Origin: Hymenochaete sp. R1
Taxonomy: Eukaryota; Basidiomycota; Agaricomycetes; Hymenochaetales; Hymenochaetaceae
Direction: 5' to 3'
DNA: 64,000 nt
Assembly: GCA_019400425.1 (NCBI GenBank)
Contig: JAFREE010000047.1
Coordinates: 1 to 64,000, forward strand
Shown: in pieces, positions 48,599 through 61,836 of the stretch
Position numbering within the stretch: the stretch's first letter is position 1
Layout: each line of letters starts with the position of its first letter
The notes under the pieces: model-generated
What the model saw: the letters and a program-made list of their open reading frames with translations, nothing else
Databases searched by the model: none
What the model was told of the DNA's origin: nothing
Made by a program: the position numbers and the translations under genes

Positions 48599-49915
48599 TC
48601 TTTCAATGCTTGCCGTTTATAGTTTACAATTGTTTGTCTTTCTTAGGATCTTCGGTGCTTGGATAACCTGGTCTGCCACTTTACTCTTATTCTTGGATTT
48701 ATGTCTGTATTGGTTGCACTGGATCTGCGGAACACATCAAACGTCAGCGTAAATTGGGAAATTCAATCTACATGCCCGTGAACACAAATTCCATATGCGA
48801 CTCTTGCTTCTGTACCTTCTGATGCTGCTTCTTTGAACTCTAACTACGACCTCTCGGCTTTCCGCGAATACTTCGGCAGCCCAGTTCAAACTGCTAACTG
48901 ACACGTCTCATTCTCGCTTCTCGAATACGTCTCTGCTTCAGACAAGAGACGGAAAATGTAAGCAGCTGTTTATTTCAGAATACGTGGCAGTCCTGCCTCT
49001 TGTAATGAGCGCTGCTTACATTTATGGCCGATACCCTCGATGCCGGAGTGCAGCTTAAACCTATTGACCCCATAACGTTGCGGCATAGCATGAATCATCC
49101 GTCTATGAGCGAGAAATGATGAATCAATATTGGGATCAGTGCACGGCATGTTGAAATGCGACGAGGGTTCTAAATTCTCGTTTCACTTCCACTCGCACTT
49201 TTCTATGTCTTTCCTTTCTTTCCATGTCTGAGACAGGCTTCCATACGTGTAAAAGCTCTATGTTGTAAATGTGCTATCGAAATGAAATGTTGAGCCGTTT
49301 GTGAAATAAATAGTGTAGTGAAGGGCTGAAGGGCTAGGCAGAGACTCAGACTAGCACTGAGTCGGGAGACGTCAATCAATAGAGATGCGGCCCTGGCTCT
49401 CGACCTCATCAAATATTTACTCCTCCCTTCTCGGCCTCTGTCCACTACCTCCCTTCCTCATTTCTCGCCTCCGCCTCTTCCTTTCATCCCCTCGCATTCC
49501 CGCAGCCGCAGCCGCTGCACAGCACTGGAAGCGTATACCAGCTCTCCTTAATAACGTTCCAACCACCGCACTTAAGCGAATCCTACACGATAGTGCGGCC
49601 GAGCGGCAGCGTGACTACAGTCGACCAACTGAGCAAGACAAGGGCGCGGCGCTGTTTATTTCCACCCATATTCTTGTCTTCAACCTAGGCTGCTGCCTTT
49701 GAGTGGCTTTTTGCGATCTAGGGATTGTCAGGCCGTCGACAGGATCAAGCGTTGTCTTGGGTTACCTTGACGCATCAAGCATTTCTGCGACCCCAAGTCT
49801 CGCGTCGGCGACTGCGCGATTAACTTTGGTTTGGCATTTGGTCTCCTACCCTTTTTCAATCCCTTTATCTACAACACCCCCAGCAGAGTCGTAGCACCCG
49901 TTTCTGAATACAGAC
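48599..49915. other. Intergenic region, no gene seen
   Basis: 1.3 kb with no recognisable exon. A 105-codon open frame at 49385-49702 with poly-Ala has no homology I recognise and probably lies in the promoter/5' UTR of the RhoGAP gene. Confidence 0.4.
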
Positions 49916-52900
49916 ATGCTTGCAATGATGCCAAGTGCCACGCCACAGACGCAACACAACGTCGAGGTGGCCGCGGGCGAGGAGGAGCGTCTCTGTGCTG
50001 GATGCAAGAGGTCAGTCACCAGCGAAACGGGCGGTGTTGTTGTAGCCTTTGGGACCTCACTGTGGCATGTCGACTGGTGCGTACTTTGCTTCTGCTTCTA
50101 CTTTTAGTTGCCTCCGGGCGAGTTGTTTGGGTTGTCCGTACTCAACTGAGATACATTTGCCTTCTCCAGCTTCAAATGCGCAAAATGTGGGAACCAGGTC
50201 AATGTGAGTAATAATAAACCTTACTAGGTTCTAATTGTATTTGAACGCCTTTGTCTGACTGCCCTTATTGAACCAGGCCGACACAAACCTCCTGCTACTA
50301 TCCGACGGTTCTCCAGTCTGTGCCAACTGCTATAACTGCAAAGTCTGCAAGCTCCCTATCCTCGACGAGGCCGTCATGACTGGCGACGACTCCTTTCATG
50401 CCGAATGTTTCACGTGTAGAAGCTGCAAGGACCGTATCGTTGAGCTCGTCTTCGCCAAAACGAGCCAGGGGTTTTACTGTATGAAATGCCACAACGAGCG
50501 CGTCGCGCGCAGTCGGCGGCATTTGGCCAAGAAGCAGAGAGATCGTGAGGGACGGCCACCCGGAAGCTCGGCAGGCCGCAGCGGCTCGTCTGCAGGCGAC
50601 GGGACAGCCATGAGGTCCAAAGACAAAATCCAGCCTCTCAACGAAGTGCGTGCGTCCTCACAATAGTTTGCGAAATTTGACTGATGAACCATTTTCGATT
50701 ACTTGTTGCTCCTGTACGTCAGGGACCTACGAACCAGGACACGCAGAATTCGGAATATTCGCTAGACAGCTTGTCGGTTGAAAAGTCTGGACAAGGATCT
50801 TCATCGTCACTGGCGTCGGTACGCGCTGGCGGAAAGAACGAAAGACCGGCGCGTAGTGCTTCCCCCTTACCACCCTCTGTGTCAGTCACTGCGGTGGGAT
50901 CAAGCGGTGCAACGGCCAGTAAGGAAGGCCAACTAAACAATCGACCTCGTGTTGATTCATTACAGGGGCGATCAAAGAGCGGGACCAATTCTCGGCCGGG
51001 ATCGAACGGTCAAACCCCAGGCTTCTCGAGGAATGCTAACGGGAGCTCAGACGCAGACTCAGCAAGCAAATCTATATCATTTGGACAAAACGGGTCGAGC
51101 GCTCCTAAGACTTCTCCGTCATTGTCTGTAACAATTTCTCAAGACGGTCCACTTGGTGACTATATGAATACCCTGACTCCCCGTGGTCGGTCAGATTCCA
51201 AAACAACTTGGCCTAATGACTTAGGAGAGAACGAGAGAATGAAAAGCCAGGACAACGCCCCTTATCTACAGGCAAATGGCCCCGATACACCGGTCTCGAA
51301 GCGGAAAGAGAAGCGGAATTCCGTAAACCCTGGACTTCAAATAGAAGCTGCAAAGATGTTGCAGAATCTCAGCAATAGTAGACCATCCTCGCCATCATTG
51401 CCGTCGCCCGTCAGTCCGACGGGATCGATACCTATTTCTACGACAGGAACGTTTGGAAATGGACCGTCGCCGACAGCGCAATTAGTTACATCTCCATTGA
51501 AAGACAATTTTATTGGTGGCGATAATAGTTCTGGGTCTACAGCCTTCTATTCACCATCACCCTCACCTCAACCTCGAGCTGATCCCCTACCCACGCCTCG
51601 TAGCACCCCCGCAGAGCCAACGTTAAGTCCACCTGCCAAGAAAGATCTTCCCTCCTACTTCCCTCCAAGGGCCGACAGCCTTCCGTACGGGAACTCGAAT
51701 GTACAGACGCCTTCCTCGGGCGTGCCGCCGGGTTCGGTGGCTCGAGTCGTTAATGGCCTCCCGAGTTCGCCTTACAACGGCAAGACACCAACGCCTCTTC
51801 GTGTCCAACGCTTCGCGGATGATCGTGCGGGTCACCTCTCGCCCAACCGAACTGACTTCGGCGCAGACGGCGAGAGGCGCAGTCGTTCGGTCAGCCCGCA
51901 GCCGCCCGACGTTCCGAAGGGCATCGAGAGCGGTACAGACACGGAGACTGACAACGGTATCGATTCCGACGACATAATGCAGAGCTATATGGATCAGAGT
52001 GAGGATAGGCCTGTTCGTCAGGCTTCTCAACGATCAAAACCTGCAGCTGTTACGAGTCCTATTGAAGGTCGATTCAATGACGGTAGCCAACCCAACTCAG
52101 CGGGAGTCGATGGCGATGAAGCCTATAATCAGGCGGACAATGGAGCCGCGGCAGTCACTGCGAGGACTTCAGGGTTTTTTATGACACCTGCTCTCCCTCC
52201 CATGCGGTTCTCAATGAGCGGAACCGACTTCAATGACCTTCTGAGTAATATCGATGGAGTACGTAGGCTTTCGATGCAAGCTTTGAAAAAGACTCCGCAA
52301 GGGGAAAACGATGTTGCTAAAACTCCCCAGGAAAGTGAGGAAGTGGCGTCTTCTCAAAATCGAACGAGAGCCGCGCCAATGGTTGCTTCATCTGTAGCTA
52401 TAAGACCTTTACCGATTCCGGCAATACACGCGCAAGCGCAAACATCGTCCGAGTTGCCCTTCAAGCCTCCCGAGAGGAAGGGTTCGATGCGGGTGAAGAG
52501 GGTGCCCCCGCCCGCTTTGGTCCCAATGCCTGATGAAGACGAGAAACCATCCGACATACACTCCATGAGAGCTTCGCCTTTATCGCCACGGCGCAGTAAT
52601 GAATCTCATCTCAGGCATCCTTCGCAGACGGAATTGGCAGCGAAGCTACTGGAAGAAACAAGTTCCCCTCGCTCCCCGCGATCCTCAAATGAATCACGTA
52701 GACATATCAACGGCCTTGGGCACAGTCGAGCCGACTCGAATGGGGTGTCATCGAAGAAGCAGGATTCTGCTGAGCTGGTTATGAGAAGATTGAAGGAAGC
52801 TCTGTCGGATGCAGGCGAGAGGTCTGCGGACTATGTGAAGTTGGATCGTGCTTTCGTCGAAGTGATTATTTCGTGTCTGGACCAGAAAAAAGAACAGGTT

Positions 52901-54998
52901 GCGGAGATGTCAAGTAAGTTGGATGGAATGAAGGTGAGTAGCTGTTACTTCAGACGACTGTGCTTTATGTACTTAGCGTTGTCCTAGCGTTCAAGTCATA
53001 TGATGCTGGATGGACTCTCTATGGCTCATGACGAGTACAAGCAGGAACTCGCCGCACGTCGGATTGCTGAGGAAGAAGTTTCTCGTCTGAAAATCGAGGT
53101 TTCCGGACAGGCAGCCCGTATCACCGCGCTTTCTGGAGACGACCGCCGACGGGAAGTCCAAAAGAAATTGACGCAGGAGCTTTCGGATAATCTTAGCGTG
53201 TTAGAGCAAGACATGTCGAAGTTGAGGGCAGAAAGAGATATGACACTAGCGGAGGTCGAGGAATTATCTGCATCAAAATCGTGAGTCTTGACTTTATCTA
53301 TGAATGTATACGGACGATTTTTTCTCACCAGGCTCCGGCTTCCATCTACCAGCAATGTTCCGAATGGGGAAGTGCCGACTGCAACAGTCAGTCGCTCGCT
53401 AACAATGCGCCTTGATAACATCAAACGGCAATACCAGCACGAGCTTGTGCCTCTTACACAGCAGAAGGAGGAATTAATGCGTGAGATTGTCGATCTGAAG
53501 GAAGCCCGGGATATCTTCCTAGAGGAGACGGCAGTATTGAACGCAAGGAACGAAGAGTTAGCGCAACTGAACACTCAGTATGAGCGTCGGCTCGAGAATA
53601 ATCACCACCGAGACAAGTCCCTGCCGCAGATTCTACCTCAAGCTCCGTCGAAGGCATCTCTAGATACACCTCGCCAGGCACCACCGATCATGAATACTAC
53701 TTCAACCTCGAGTTCCGGAACTCTGATTGACGACGCGCCCGAAGCCCGGTACAAGGCCACGAAACATGATGCCGCGGAGACCTCGACGAAGATTCGGCTC
53801 ATATCACTTTGGCCAAACAAGAACAAGGATGCAAGTGCATACGGCGACAGCAATAAGGGAAAGAAACGGCTCGAACATGCGTTCCAGCAAATCAGCATGT
53901 TACGACTCTCCAAGTGTGATCTTTGTAATGAGAAAATGTGGGGATCACAACTACGATGTTCCTGTAAGTCGAATGCGATTCGAATTGTATTTGTCATTGC
54001 GCCTGACTAGGAATGTTGTACAGCTTGCAATATGTCCGTACACAGCCGATGCGTAGGGCAAGTTCAGGCATCCTGCACTCATGATGCATCTGGTTCTGAT
54101 GATCTCTTAGCCCCGGTGGGCCCACCGCGTATGTTTTTCACGAACCCTTATACTTACTTATCTTCAGGGCTAATTTGTGATTAATCTTGCTTTCGCGGCA
54201 GGCCCTTCGATGTTTGGACGAGATCTTCGGGAGCAGGTACAGGAGGACTCCGAGAACTCTGAGAATGTCTTCATTCCGATCATTGTTGACAAGTGCATCA
54301 AAGCAGTGGAGACGAATGGTAAGTACTTTCCTGAGCTGCTCGAGCATCTCGACTCAGTTGTTGATGCCCCTCAAATAGCCTTAGACTACGAGGGTATTTA
54401 CCGTAAGAGTGGGGGCTCGGGCCAACTTAAAGCCATCACGGCACTCTTCGAACGGAGAGAATACGAGAAGTTCGATATGCCGGACTCGGAACTCTTCAAT
54501 GATATTTCGAGCATCACGTCTGTGCTCAAGAATTACTTCCGACAGTTACCCAACCCTCTTCTAACATTCGGGATGCACGAAGCGTTTGTGTCTGCTGGTA
54601 GTACGTTGCTATATACAGTTTGAGTCGAACCAAATGAGTAACTTTGTCGTGCAGGTGTCAAAGATCAACAAGTGAAGGGACAGCACTTGAAAGATCTCGT
54701 CAAACAGCTTCCTGCGGAACACTACCATACTCTTAACCGCCTCATGTATCACTTACACAGAGTACAGCAACAAGCAGAAGCCAATCTCATGAACGCACGA
54801 AACCTAGGTGTCATTTTTGGACGTAAGTGCTTTCCCTTCAACGAGTTGGTTGATCTGCCTTTGACACCTTTTTTTAAAGCAACCCTTATGCGTTCGGCAG
54901 ACCCGAGTCGGGAGTTTGCTGATATGGCTGGCAAATCCCTGGCCATCGAGTACCTTATTGAAAATGCACCATCCATTTTCCCTCCCCTTTCAGCATAG
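49916..54998 (+). CDS. LIM-domain Rho GTPase-activating protein (two LIM, C1, RhoGAP; Rga-like)
   Basis: The protein switches off Rho/Cdc42-type GTPases that control polarity and the cytoskeleton. Exons: 49916-50076, 50170-50203, 50277-50645, 50723-52933, 52988-53280, 53332-53963, 54024-54128, 54202-54318, 54379-54600, 54655-54822, 54880-54998; 4431 nt, 1476 aa. Two N-terminal LIM domains (CAGC...WHVDCFKCAKC; CANCYNCKVC...FHAECFTCRSC) are followed by ~730 disordered Ser/Pro-rich residues in one exon and a coiled coil (about 940-1090). A C1-type zinc region comes next (CDLCNEKMWGSQLRCSSCN, VHSRCVGQVQASC), then the RhoGAP domain with the arginine finger in YEGIYRKSGG, plus NYFRQLPNPLLT and NLGVIFGPTLMRS. 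Introns at 54319-54378 and 54823-54879 are multiples of three and stay open, so they could be missed by simple ORF reading. Confidence 0.93.
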
Positions 54999-55674
54999 GG
55001 GCTCATTATGTCTATCGCTTAACGCGCTCGATTCCGTCTTATCTTTTCTCTTCTGGCATGGAGCTTTCTTGATTCATTTCAATTATTCTCTATGTTTCCT
55101 TTTTCTTAAGCTTTCTTATCTTATATTTGCTTGGTTGTGCATGTGGACGGACTGTTTGCGTATTAGCATTCTTATTTTCTCTTGATCTTGATTCGTATTT
55201 TCTGAACCTATGACTTCGCAGCACATCTATATTTACCTTTTCCTCTTCGTCTTTGTTTGACCTTTCTGTACGACACACTCTTTTCGCATACATTCGCTCC
55301 TCTTTCACCTATTCGTTTATCGGGAATGTCTCACCTTTGCGTATTAGCATTGTTTATACCCAGAGTCTGACAAATACAGATTTTCTGAAGGCCGGAATGG
55401 GCTGGCCCGTGTACATGTTTTTTCTACTCGCGGTCTAGGCGCCTATTTTAAGAGGGATCGACAGGCTCAATCCTCAATCCTCAATGACGTCTGTGAATCT
55501 GTCAGTCAGTGCCTGGAATTTGGAATTTGTGAAGTGGATCGGTTGGACTCTCTTTAGGTCTTGGGTTGCATTTTTTCCCTGAACACACTCTCCTGTCGAC
55601 CGTAAACTGGTGATAACCTCCAACTAACATATCACGCAACAAACCAAATTTGACCTCTTGTTCGCCCATGTATC
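54999..55674. other. Intergenic region
   Basis: A 676-bp T-rich spacer that holds the RhoGAP 3' UTR and the promoter of the HAM1-like gene. Nothing else was seen. Confidence 0.4.
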
Positions 55675-58600
55675 ATGGGTTTCTGCTTCTCCTGTTGTCG
55701 CCGTCGTGACCGACGCCACAGTGGTGAAGACTATGATCGCGAACGCCAGCCGCTCTTGCGCTCAAACACGGACTCGCTTAATGAAGCATCGACACCGTAT
55801 GAGAAAATAGCTGACATGCTAGCCGCACTTCACGCTGGGAAGCTGCCTACACAGGCTCAGCTCGATGTTGCGTTGAGGAAATTGTTGAGATCCGGTTTAC
55901 TCGACGTGGACGTGGGGGAGAGGAAAGGGCAGGCGTACAGAGGAGCGTTGGATGAGAATGGGATGAAGGTCGTGCGGGATGCGAGGGCGCTTGTAGAGGC
56001 GTTGATGCAGTTTGGGCTAGAGAAAAATGGTGAGTGCTCAGAGTTGAGTCGTTTGTTTAGGTCAGTGACTCAGTGGGCCAACGAAATTCTCGTGTGACCG
56101 ATTTTTAGACGACGATCGTGTGCAAGACTTGGTGTGGCAGGTAAAGCAATTGAGCACACTCCCTGTTGGACTCAAATCAGATGCGAAAATTAAGATTGAT
56201 GAAGAAGTCGGAGAACAGGCTCGAGCTGCAGGTCCGTCTGTCACTTGTCAAACTAGTGAACCTTGTACTGAGCGATGTCGCTCCTTTTCAGCTTCTGCGA
56301 TTCCTTCCCAAGAGGAAGTTGCGACAGACGCAAATGCGGTGGTCTAGTCCCTCAAAGATCTAGCGAAACTTATCCTTACTTCATCGGTCTTCCGCGGCAT
56401 TCTGACTGGCATGCTGCTTTCCGCAAGAGACGCGGTGACCGACTCAGTCGACCGGGTTCGGCAGGCCGCTGAGACTGTCGAAAACTTCTCCGTATCTGTC
56501 GAGGAGAGATTGAACCCTGGTCTCGAGAGGACAACGTGGGGCTTAAGAATCCAAAAGAGGTCGTGCTGAATCGTCTGGAGGACGTACGTTCTTTCCGTAT
56601 CAAATCTCTGACATATTACCGAACCTATTTTACAGGTATTCGTTCAAGCTCAAGTTTTTCCCCAATACAATGCGGCTTTACGGACATTGCTTTTCATATT
56701 TCGAAAGTATGCTGCACGGGTCGGTGTTGTATCCGCTGCTTTAGCTCAAACAGCAACATCGGCCTCGTCAAAGCCTCCCATTCAAGTGTTCGCACCCGTT
56801 ATTGTCCCAGATTCTCGCTTCAGCAAAGCATTAGAGGATCTTAAAGTTCTTCTAGAACGATTATCGGGGGGAAAGAGCATTGATCCCATGCTGCAGGCAA
56901 CATTCACGACTGTACACGAGATCATCGTCAAGTCTGGCAAAGAAGATGGTAACGACGTGCAAGATTATTTCTCGCGTATCGGAAAATGGCTTGACGATGC
57001 CCTCACGGACCCATCTTTTGCAAGGTCCAGAAGAGGCCGCGATTCGGCTTCAGATGTATATGACGAGGGACAAAACTATCTGACCTTGGATACCAAGCTT
57101 TCCGAGAACGCAAAGAAAGTCGTGGATGAACTTCAAATGGTCATCGAGGGTGTGCAAAGCGACAGGTCTTCGCAGAGGCTTATACTTGCATACGACCAGT
57201 TGATGATGGACGTGCGACTTTTCGCTGGCGAGACTGTCGAACAGGGGCGAAAGACTGCAGTACACTGGCGGCTGACGCTCCTTCGCGCAGCATTCGGCTG
57301 GCTTCTTCCTCGAGTTTTGAAGGTCATCACCGTTCTCCCTATGCCTCGAGTAGAGTATCTTTCTGTGGCGCATGGAGGGAGTGGCCTTGCTGCGGCCGTC
57401 GACACCCTTCTTGTGGTGGCACGGGAGGATTTGCTACCAGATTACATCAAGGTACAAGGATATTCGGAAGTGATAGTGATGATGGATGAGCAACTAGGCT
57501 CTGCCATCCTGACGAGCCCAAATTCGAGGTTGCTTTCTACCGGGAGGGAGGGAGAGAATGGCGGCTCGGGGTCTGCATTTACACCGCTTCCTTCGAACGA
57601 AATAAGCGATCACCACCTCGACGAGCGAGAGCTGCCCAGACTGGCTGAAGTCACAACAACTTCCAGGATCAGGATTCAACTCGAAGGTTTGCGAGTTGCA
57701 GCGCACGACGTGGGCTACTACGTTTCGTACGCCCTAAATGATTGGATCGGCTACGAAGATGAGGGTTTGTTCAGCATCGACATCGGTCGTTGGCGAAAGA
57801 GAGGTGAAGGTCTTACCATGGAAGTCGAGCTGGAATTTGACACTGAATCCTCTGACTCGCCTACTGGGTCTTCGTCTCTTGGTGAGGATGGGAAGAAACT
57901 GTTCCGCGTTCTCGATATCAGGAGCTCCGTTCCTGGGTTGACATTGAAACTCTCGCAGAGCAGACATTGGATACTCAACTCGATAATATCGCCACTTGCG
58001 GGACCATTCGGGCGCGCTATAGGCTCAAGGCTCCTAAACGCACAGGTACGGACCGCGCTGGAATCGCTGGAGCATTTATTACACGATATGAAACACGAGG
58101 CAAATGAACGAGCCAGCAAGCGCAATGCATCGGCGGACGTCTCGGATTGGTGGAATGCATTTTTGGACAAGTTCGGTCGCGCGGAGCCTGACGAAGAAGA
58201 TACTGAGGAAGATCTTCATCAATCAGAGAACCAAGACACCAGCGATGAGCATATTGTTTCTGAAACGCAAACCGGAATCACGTCGAGCGGAATTTATCGA
58301 ACTACTGTTCAAAAGAAAGAAACAGAGCCATCCGATGAGCCCGTCGATGATTCCAGAGTCTCGGAGAACACACTAGCGGTGGGTCTGGGCGCCCAACTAC
58401 TACCAGGAAGAGCGGAACCGGCAGTAGTAAATGTCCATCGCGAATCGCTATCTGAAGCGCTTCATGAAGTTGCGGGAACAGCATGGGAAGCGATCGAGGA
58501 CATGCAAAGCAAAGTCACGAACGCGCATACTCACCTGGAAATCATTGCAGATAGGAGTGTCAATCAGGCAGTCGAGAGTCGAAGGTTAGCCGAGGCCGGC

Positions 58601-58675
58601 ACTGAGAGACTGAAGAAACAAGAGCGCAGGGAAGGGAAAGGAAAGGGATGGAGGAGTTCGGCCTATGATACATGA
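55675..58675 (+). CDS. HAM1-like (DUF4449/DUF5923-type) protein gene with an in-frame TAG
   Basis: Exons in my model: 55675-56029, 56109-56231, 56292-56491, 56548-56583, 56636-58675 (2754 nt, 917 codons before the normal stop). The N-terminus MGFCFSCCRRR fits N-myristoylation plus palmitoylation. The rest resembles the fungal HAM1-like membrane/lipid-binding family (N-terminal helical bundle, then the conserved FRKYAARVGVV and LRVAAHDVGYYVSYALNDWIGY regions); I am moderately sure of the family. Codon 178 is TAG (56345-56347), inside the otherwise well-conserved run ...DANAVV*SLKDLAKLILTSSVFR. No plausible intron removes it. The downstream 680-codon exon is intact. A second problem, a frame change near 56540, is solved by a 56-bp intron (56492-56547, GTATCT...TTAAG) or else is a one-base loss in a G run. 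Confidence 0.7.
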
Positions 58676-59375
58676 TTGAGTGTAAGTCATTTCGAACCCT
58701 TTAGTCCAAAAACTCAAGCTAATACCATCTCCGAGTCAGTTTGAACATAGTGCATTGATATTAATTTTGGCTCGAGATGATTTATGGAGTTTCTAAACGG
58801 GTACCATCCTGCTCGGTTTATACCTTGATGATACCGGTATGTTTATTCGTATTCCGACTGACCCGAACCGGAACAGTCTAAAATCGGGGGAATTGACCAA
58901 CAGGTAGCCAAAGTAGTTGGCGCTTCTAGGGGAATGGCACTGGGAGAGACTGGATGCCCCGGGAAGATTATCGACAAGACGAGCTTCAGCTACCTGACCT
59001 GTGTCGAGCGTGCTTTGCTTCCGCTTTTTGAAACTCTTTTCGTTGTTTGCGTCGGCCGAATTTCCTGTTTGTTCAAGTTAGTTCCGAGGACCCCATGGCC
59101 TGTCGCTTTCCGTACCCGACGAACGCAAACCGACTGAACGACCTTTTTCCGACTTTTATCTGGTTGCTCAAGACGTAAATGAAGATGCCACTCAAGTTTG
59201 AAACGCATCCCAAGAGAGCTCTTAGCTCATCTGGCCATGACTACATTGCATTATCCTATACTCGCCCCCACGTACAGAGCTAGAATTGCCAGTGGATATT
59301 CTGGGGTAACTTAAGTAGCCCCGCAGAACAACTGGCACAACGTACTTTCCTCTCCGTGCTAGAAGTGCCACAAAT
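58676..59375. other. Intergenic region, no gene seen
   Basis: A 700-bp spacer between plus-strand genes. Open frames here are short and lack domains. Confidence 0.4.
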
Positions 59376-60245
59376 ATGCCTCATCACAATACTCTTCGAC
59401 CACTCCCTCGCAGACCTTCCAATTTCGAGGGAGCTGATGACATCGTTCGACATGTGGAGTTCACGGACAATACTACGGCGAACGGACGATTGCCACGCAA
59501 GGAGCTTATCTGTCGCCTTATTGCAGTGCTCTCCGAAACGAAACAATCCGTCGCTCGCGTCAACTTACGGAATGACTATTCCCCAGATCGTGTCCCCGCC
59601 ATCGCATCTCTCGCCTTCGCACGCACTTTCGAAATACAGGTGATCCGCTGGCTTTTCTTCATGAAAAAAGGCTGCAAAGGAAATTGGAAACATGGGAAAG
59701 CCAAACCTTGCTCCCCTTCTGAACGTGATGAGCTGGAAGCGGAGGATCGCAACCTCTCAGTCCTTATGCAAGTGTACGAAGACAACCTCCACAAGCTACG
59801 TTCGCGCGAGCAAGTCCAGGCGTTCCAAGTCACCATCGGCGACGAAATAGAGGTCCTCTTGTCGAGGGGGACTGAAATAATAGATTACGTGATTGAGTTC
59901 TGGACTGGAGTGGTGGCGACCATGGACGACGGCGGGTTGGAACCAGACCCAGATGTGGGATTGTGTCAGCGGAACCTCGCCCAGTTGCTCGTGCTCGCCA
60001 AGCTCCAACACGCCACGCATTACTGGAGCAAGCTTTTGCGGATGATTCGATACATCCGGAGTCAGCGGGATGTGCTGTCTTCGAACGGGCATGGGTTTGG
60101 CGAGGACGCGATCACGCGATTGAATGTGGACGAGGAGGCGTATCGGAATGCTGCGAGGACTGTGCATGGGAAAGTGACGGAGCTTGTGAGTGAATATGAG
60201 AGGCTGTCTGGCTACCCCTGCTCTTTTCGTGTAACGTCGTCCTAG
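59376..60245 (+). CDS. Hypothetical protein, mostly helical, 289 aa
   Basis: I do not recognise this protein. A single open frame starts at a clear ATG (MPHHNTLRPLPRRPSN) and has coding-like composition. It has a basic Cys/Lys patch (KKGCKGNWKHGKAKPCS), acidic helices and no signal peptide or membrane segment. The 3' end is uncertain: GTGAGT at 60186-60191 and TCCTAG at 60240-60245 could bound a short intron, which would replace the last 20 residues with SSSQ. GTGATC after codon 88 could begin another intron. A minus-strand open frame overlaps the 3' end (60112-60741) but is less convincing. Confidence 0.55.
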   Translation: MPHHNTLRPLPRRPSNFEGADDIVRHVEFTDNTTANGRLPRKELICRLIAVLSETKQSVARVNLRNDYSPDRVPAIASLAFARTFEIQVIRWLFFMKKGCKGNWKHGKAKPCSPSERDELEAEDRNLSVLMQVYEDNLHKLRSREQVQAFQVTIGDEIEVLLSRGTEIIDYVIEFWTGVVATMDDGGLEPDPDVGLCQRNLAQLLVLAKLQHATHYWSKLLRMIRYIRSQRDVLSSNGHGFGEDAITRLNVDEEAYRNAARTVHGKVTELVSEYERLSGYPCSFRVTSS

Positions 60246-61761
60246 TCGTCATCGCAGTGATGTTTAGCCGTAAAAACGTGTATACGCTGTATGTGGAGTA
60301 CTTTACGCACACAAGGTGATATGCATTGCGGAACGAACTTGATCGTGCGGCAGTCAAACATCCGTTCGAGAATGGACTACGCGCACTTCGACGTACTGCC
60401 AAATTTCGTGGGAGGAGGTCGGTATTGATGAAAAAGCAGGCGGATACTTTGGGCATGTGCTGCGATAAATACTTTACGAAATTTTGCAGGATAGTTATAC
60501 TCTCTGATGAAGGAGTCGCAGGGTTACTTGAAGAACACTGGGCGATAACGCATGGCCATCGTAAATAGGATAAAGAGACGTTAAGACTCTTAAGAGGGGA
60601 ATCAAGGTGGTCCATAAAGATACAGACGATGACTCTCGGATCGACTCGGAGAAGCGAGTAAATAATCACTAAATTGAAAGCCAAGTACAGATCCCCGGCC
60701 ATCGTGTTTGGATTGATACTCAGGCTACCATTAATCTTCAAGTTGGTGCTATGATGCTATCTTTCTCTTTCCTGTTGTTGGAACTTTTGAACTGATAAGT
60801 TGAACTTGAAGCGGATGGCCGAGGTTCAAGTTCAGGAAAAGTATGCCACTGCACTGGCAGGCTGGACTAGTAGGGACTACCTACACGGAGAGAGATCTCG
60901 CACACTAGTACTCAGGCTGTCCAAGCCGAACGAAACAATGCAATGCCGGCCGTTATCCAGGCGCCAGTGGTCTCACTAGCAGCAACCCCGTACAAACGTG
61001 CCAGTGAGGTTTGACGACCTTGTCGTGTTTCGCCTCGCATGTACTAAGACTGATTCTGTCATCCAATTATCTAGACTGCGCGCATGATGATGATGTATCA
61101 TTGCGCCTTCGTGTCTTCCAGACAGGACCGGACTCGGAGCATTTGCATGCGGATTATAGATACATCGAAGACTCGAAGTACGACTCGGTCCTCGGATGTA
61201 AGCTTCAAGTTCTAAACGCGTATTACTAGTAGTACTACTAGGCTAGTGTGAGTTTTTCAATTTTGGACATGGACGTCTCCGATCTCCGATCTCTGATCTT
61301 CGAGAGCCTGGGTTTGTCGTTTGTCGTTTGTCGTTTGTCGTTTCGTGTTTGAAGAGGTTGAAGAGCTTGGTCCGGAGTCGTTAGGTTGCCAAGATCAAGA
61401 TCAGCACTGACACCAGCACCAGCACCAGCACTGGCACGGGCAGAATGCGGATAGGGATAGGAATAGGAATAGGATTAGGAATAGTACGGGTACTTTTGCA
61501 CTGGCACTGGCACTGGCGGTATATTAATTATTCATATTATTAATATTCAAGACGTCAAGATGAAACAACTCGCTTTTGCTCGGAGATTTATTGTTATTAT
61601 CCGGTACTCAGTAAGGCAGCCTGAAGAGTATCGAATTGAACGTTCCAGCTGCAGTGCTAGCTGCTGACGGGGCTGAAGCGTATGCACTGTGCACTGTGCA
61701 CATCATGATATGATGACTAGTACTGGAAGGCCCGGGGAAGTCCGAAGTCAACAGCTTTTGC

Positions 61762-61822
<61 letters not shown>
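61762..61822. repeat. (TAG)n microsatellite, about 20 units
   Basis: An uninterrupted trinucleotide repeat of about 61 bp. Confidence 0.95.
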
Positions 61823-61823
<1 letters not shown>

Positions 61824-61836
61824 ATACTTCTTTGTT

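Noticed and set aside
49385..49702. Plus-strand 105-codon open frame with poly-Ala
   Set aside because: No homology recognised, and no splice connects it in frame to the RhoGAP exons. Treated as upstream sequence.
56521..56560. One-base frameshift in the HAM1-like gene
   Set aside because: A GTATCT...TTAAG intron (56492-56547) restores the frame with correct phase, so a frameshift is not required, though it is not excluded.
60112..60741. Minus-strand 209-codon open frame
   Set aside because: It overlaps the 3' end of the plus-strand 289-aa gene and has no recognisable domain or splice structure. It is possible but weaker.
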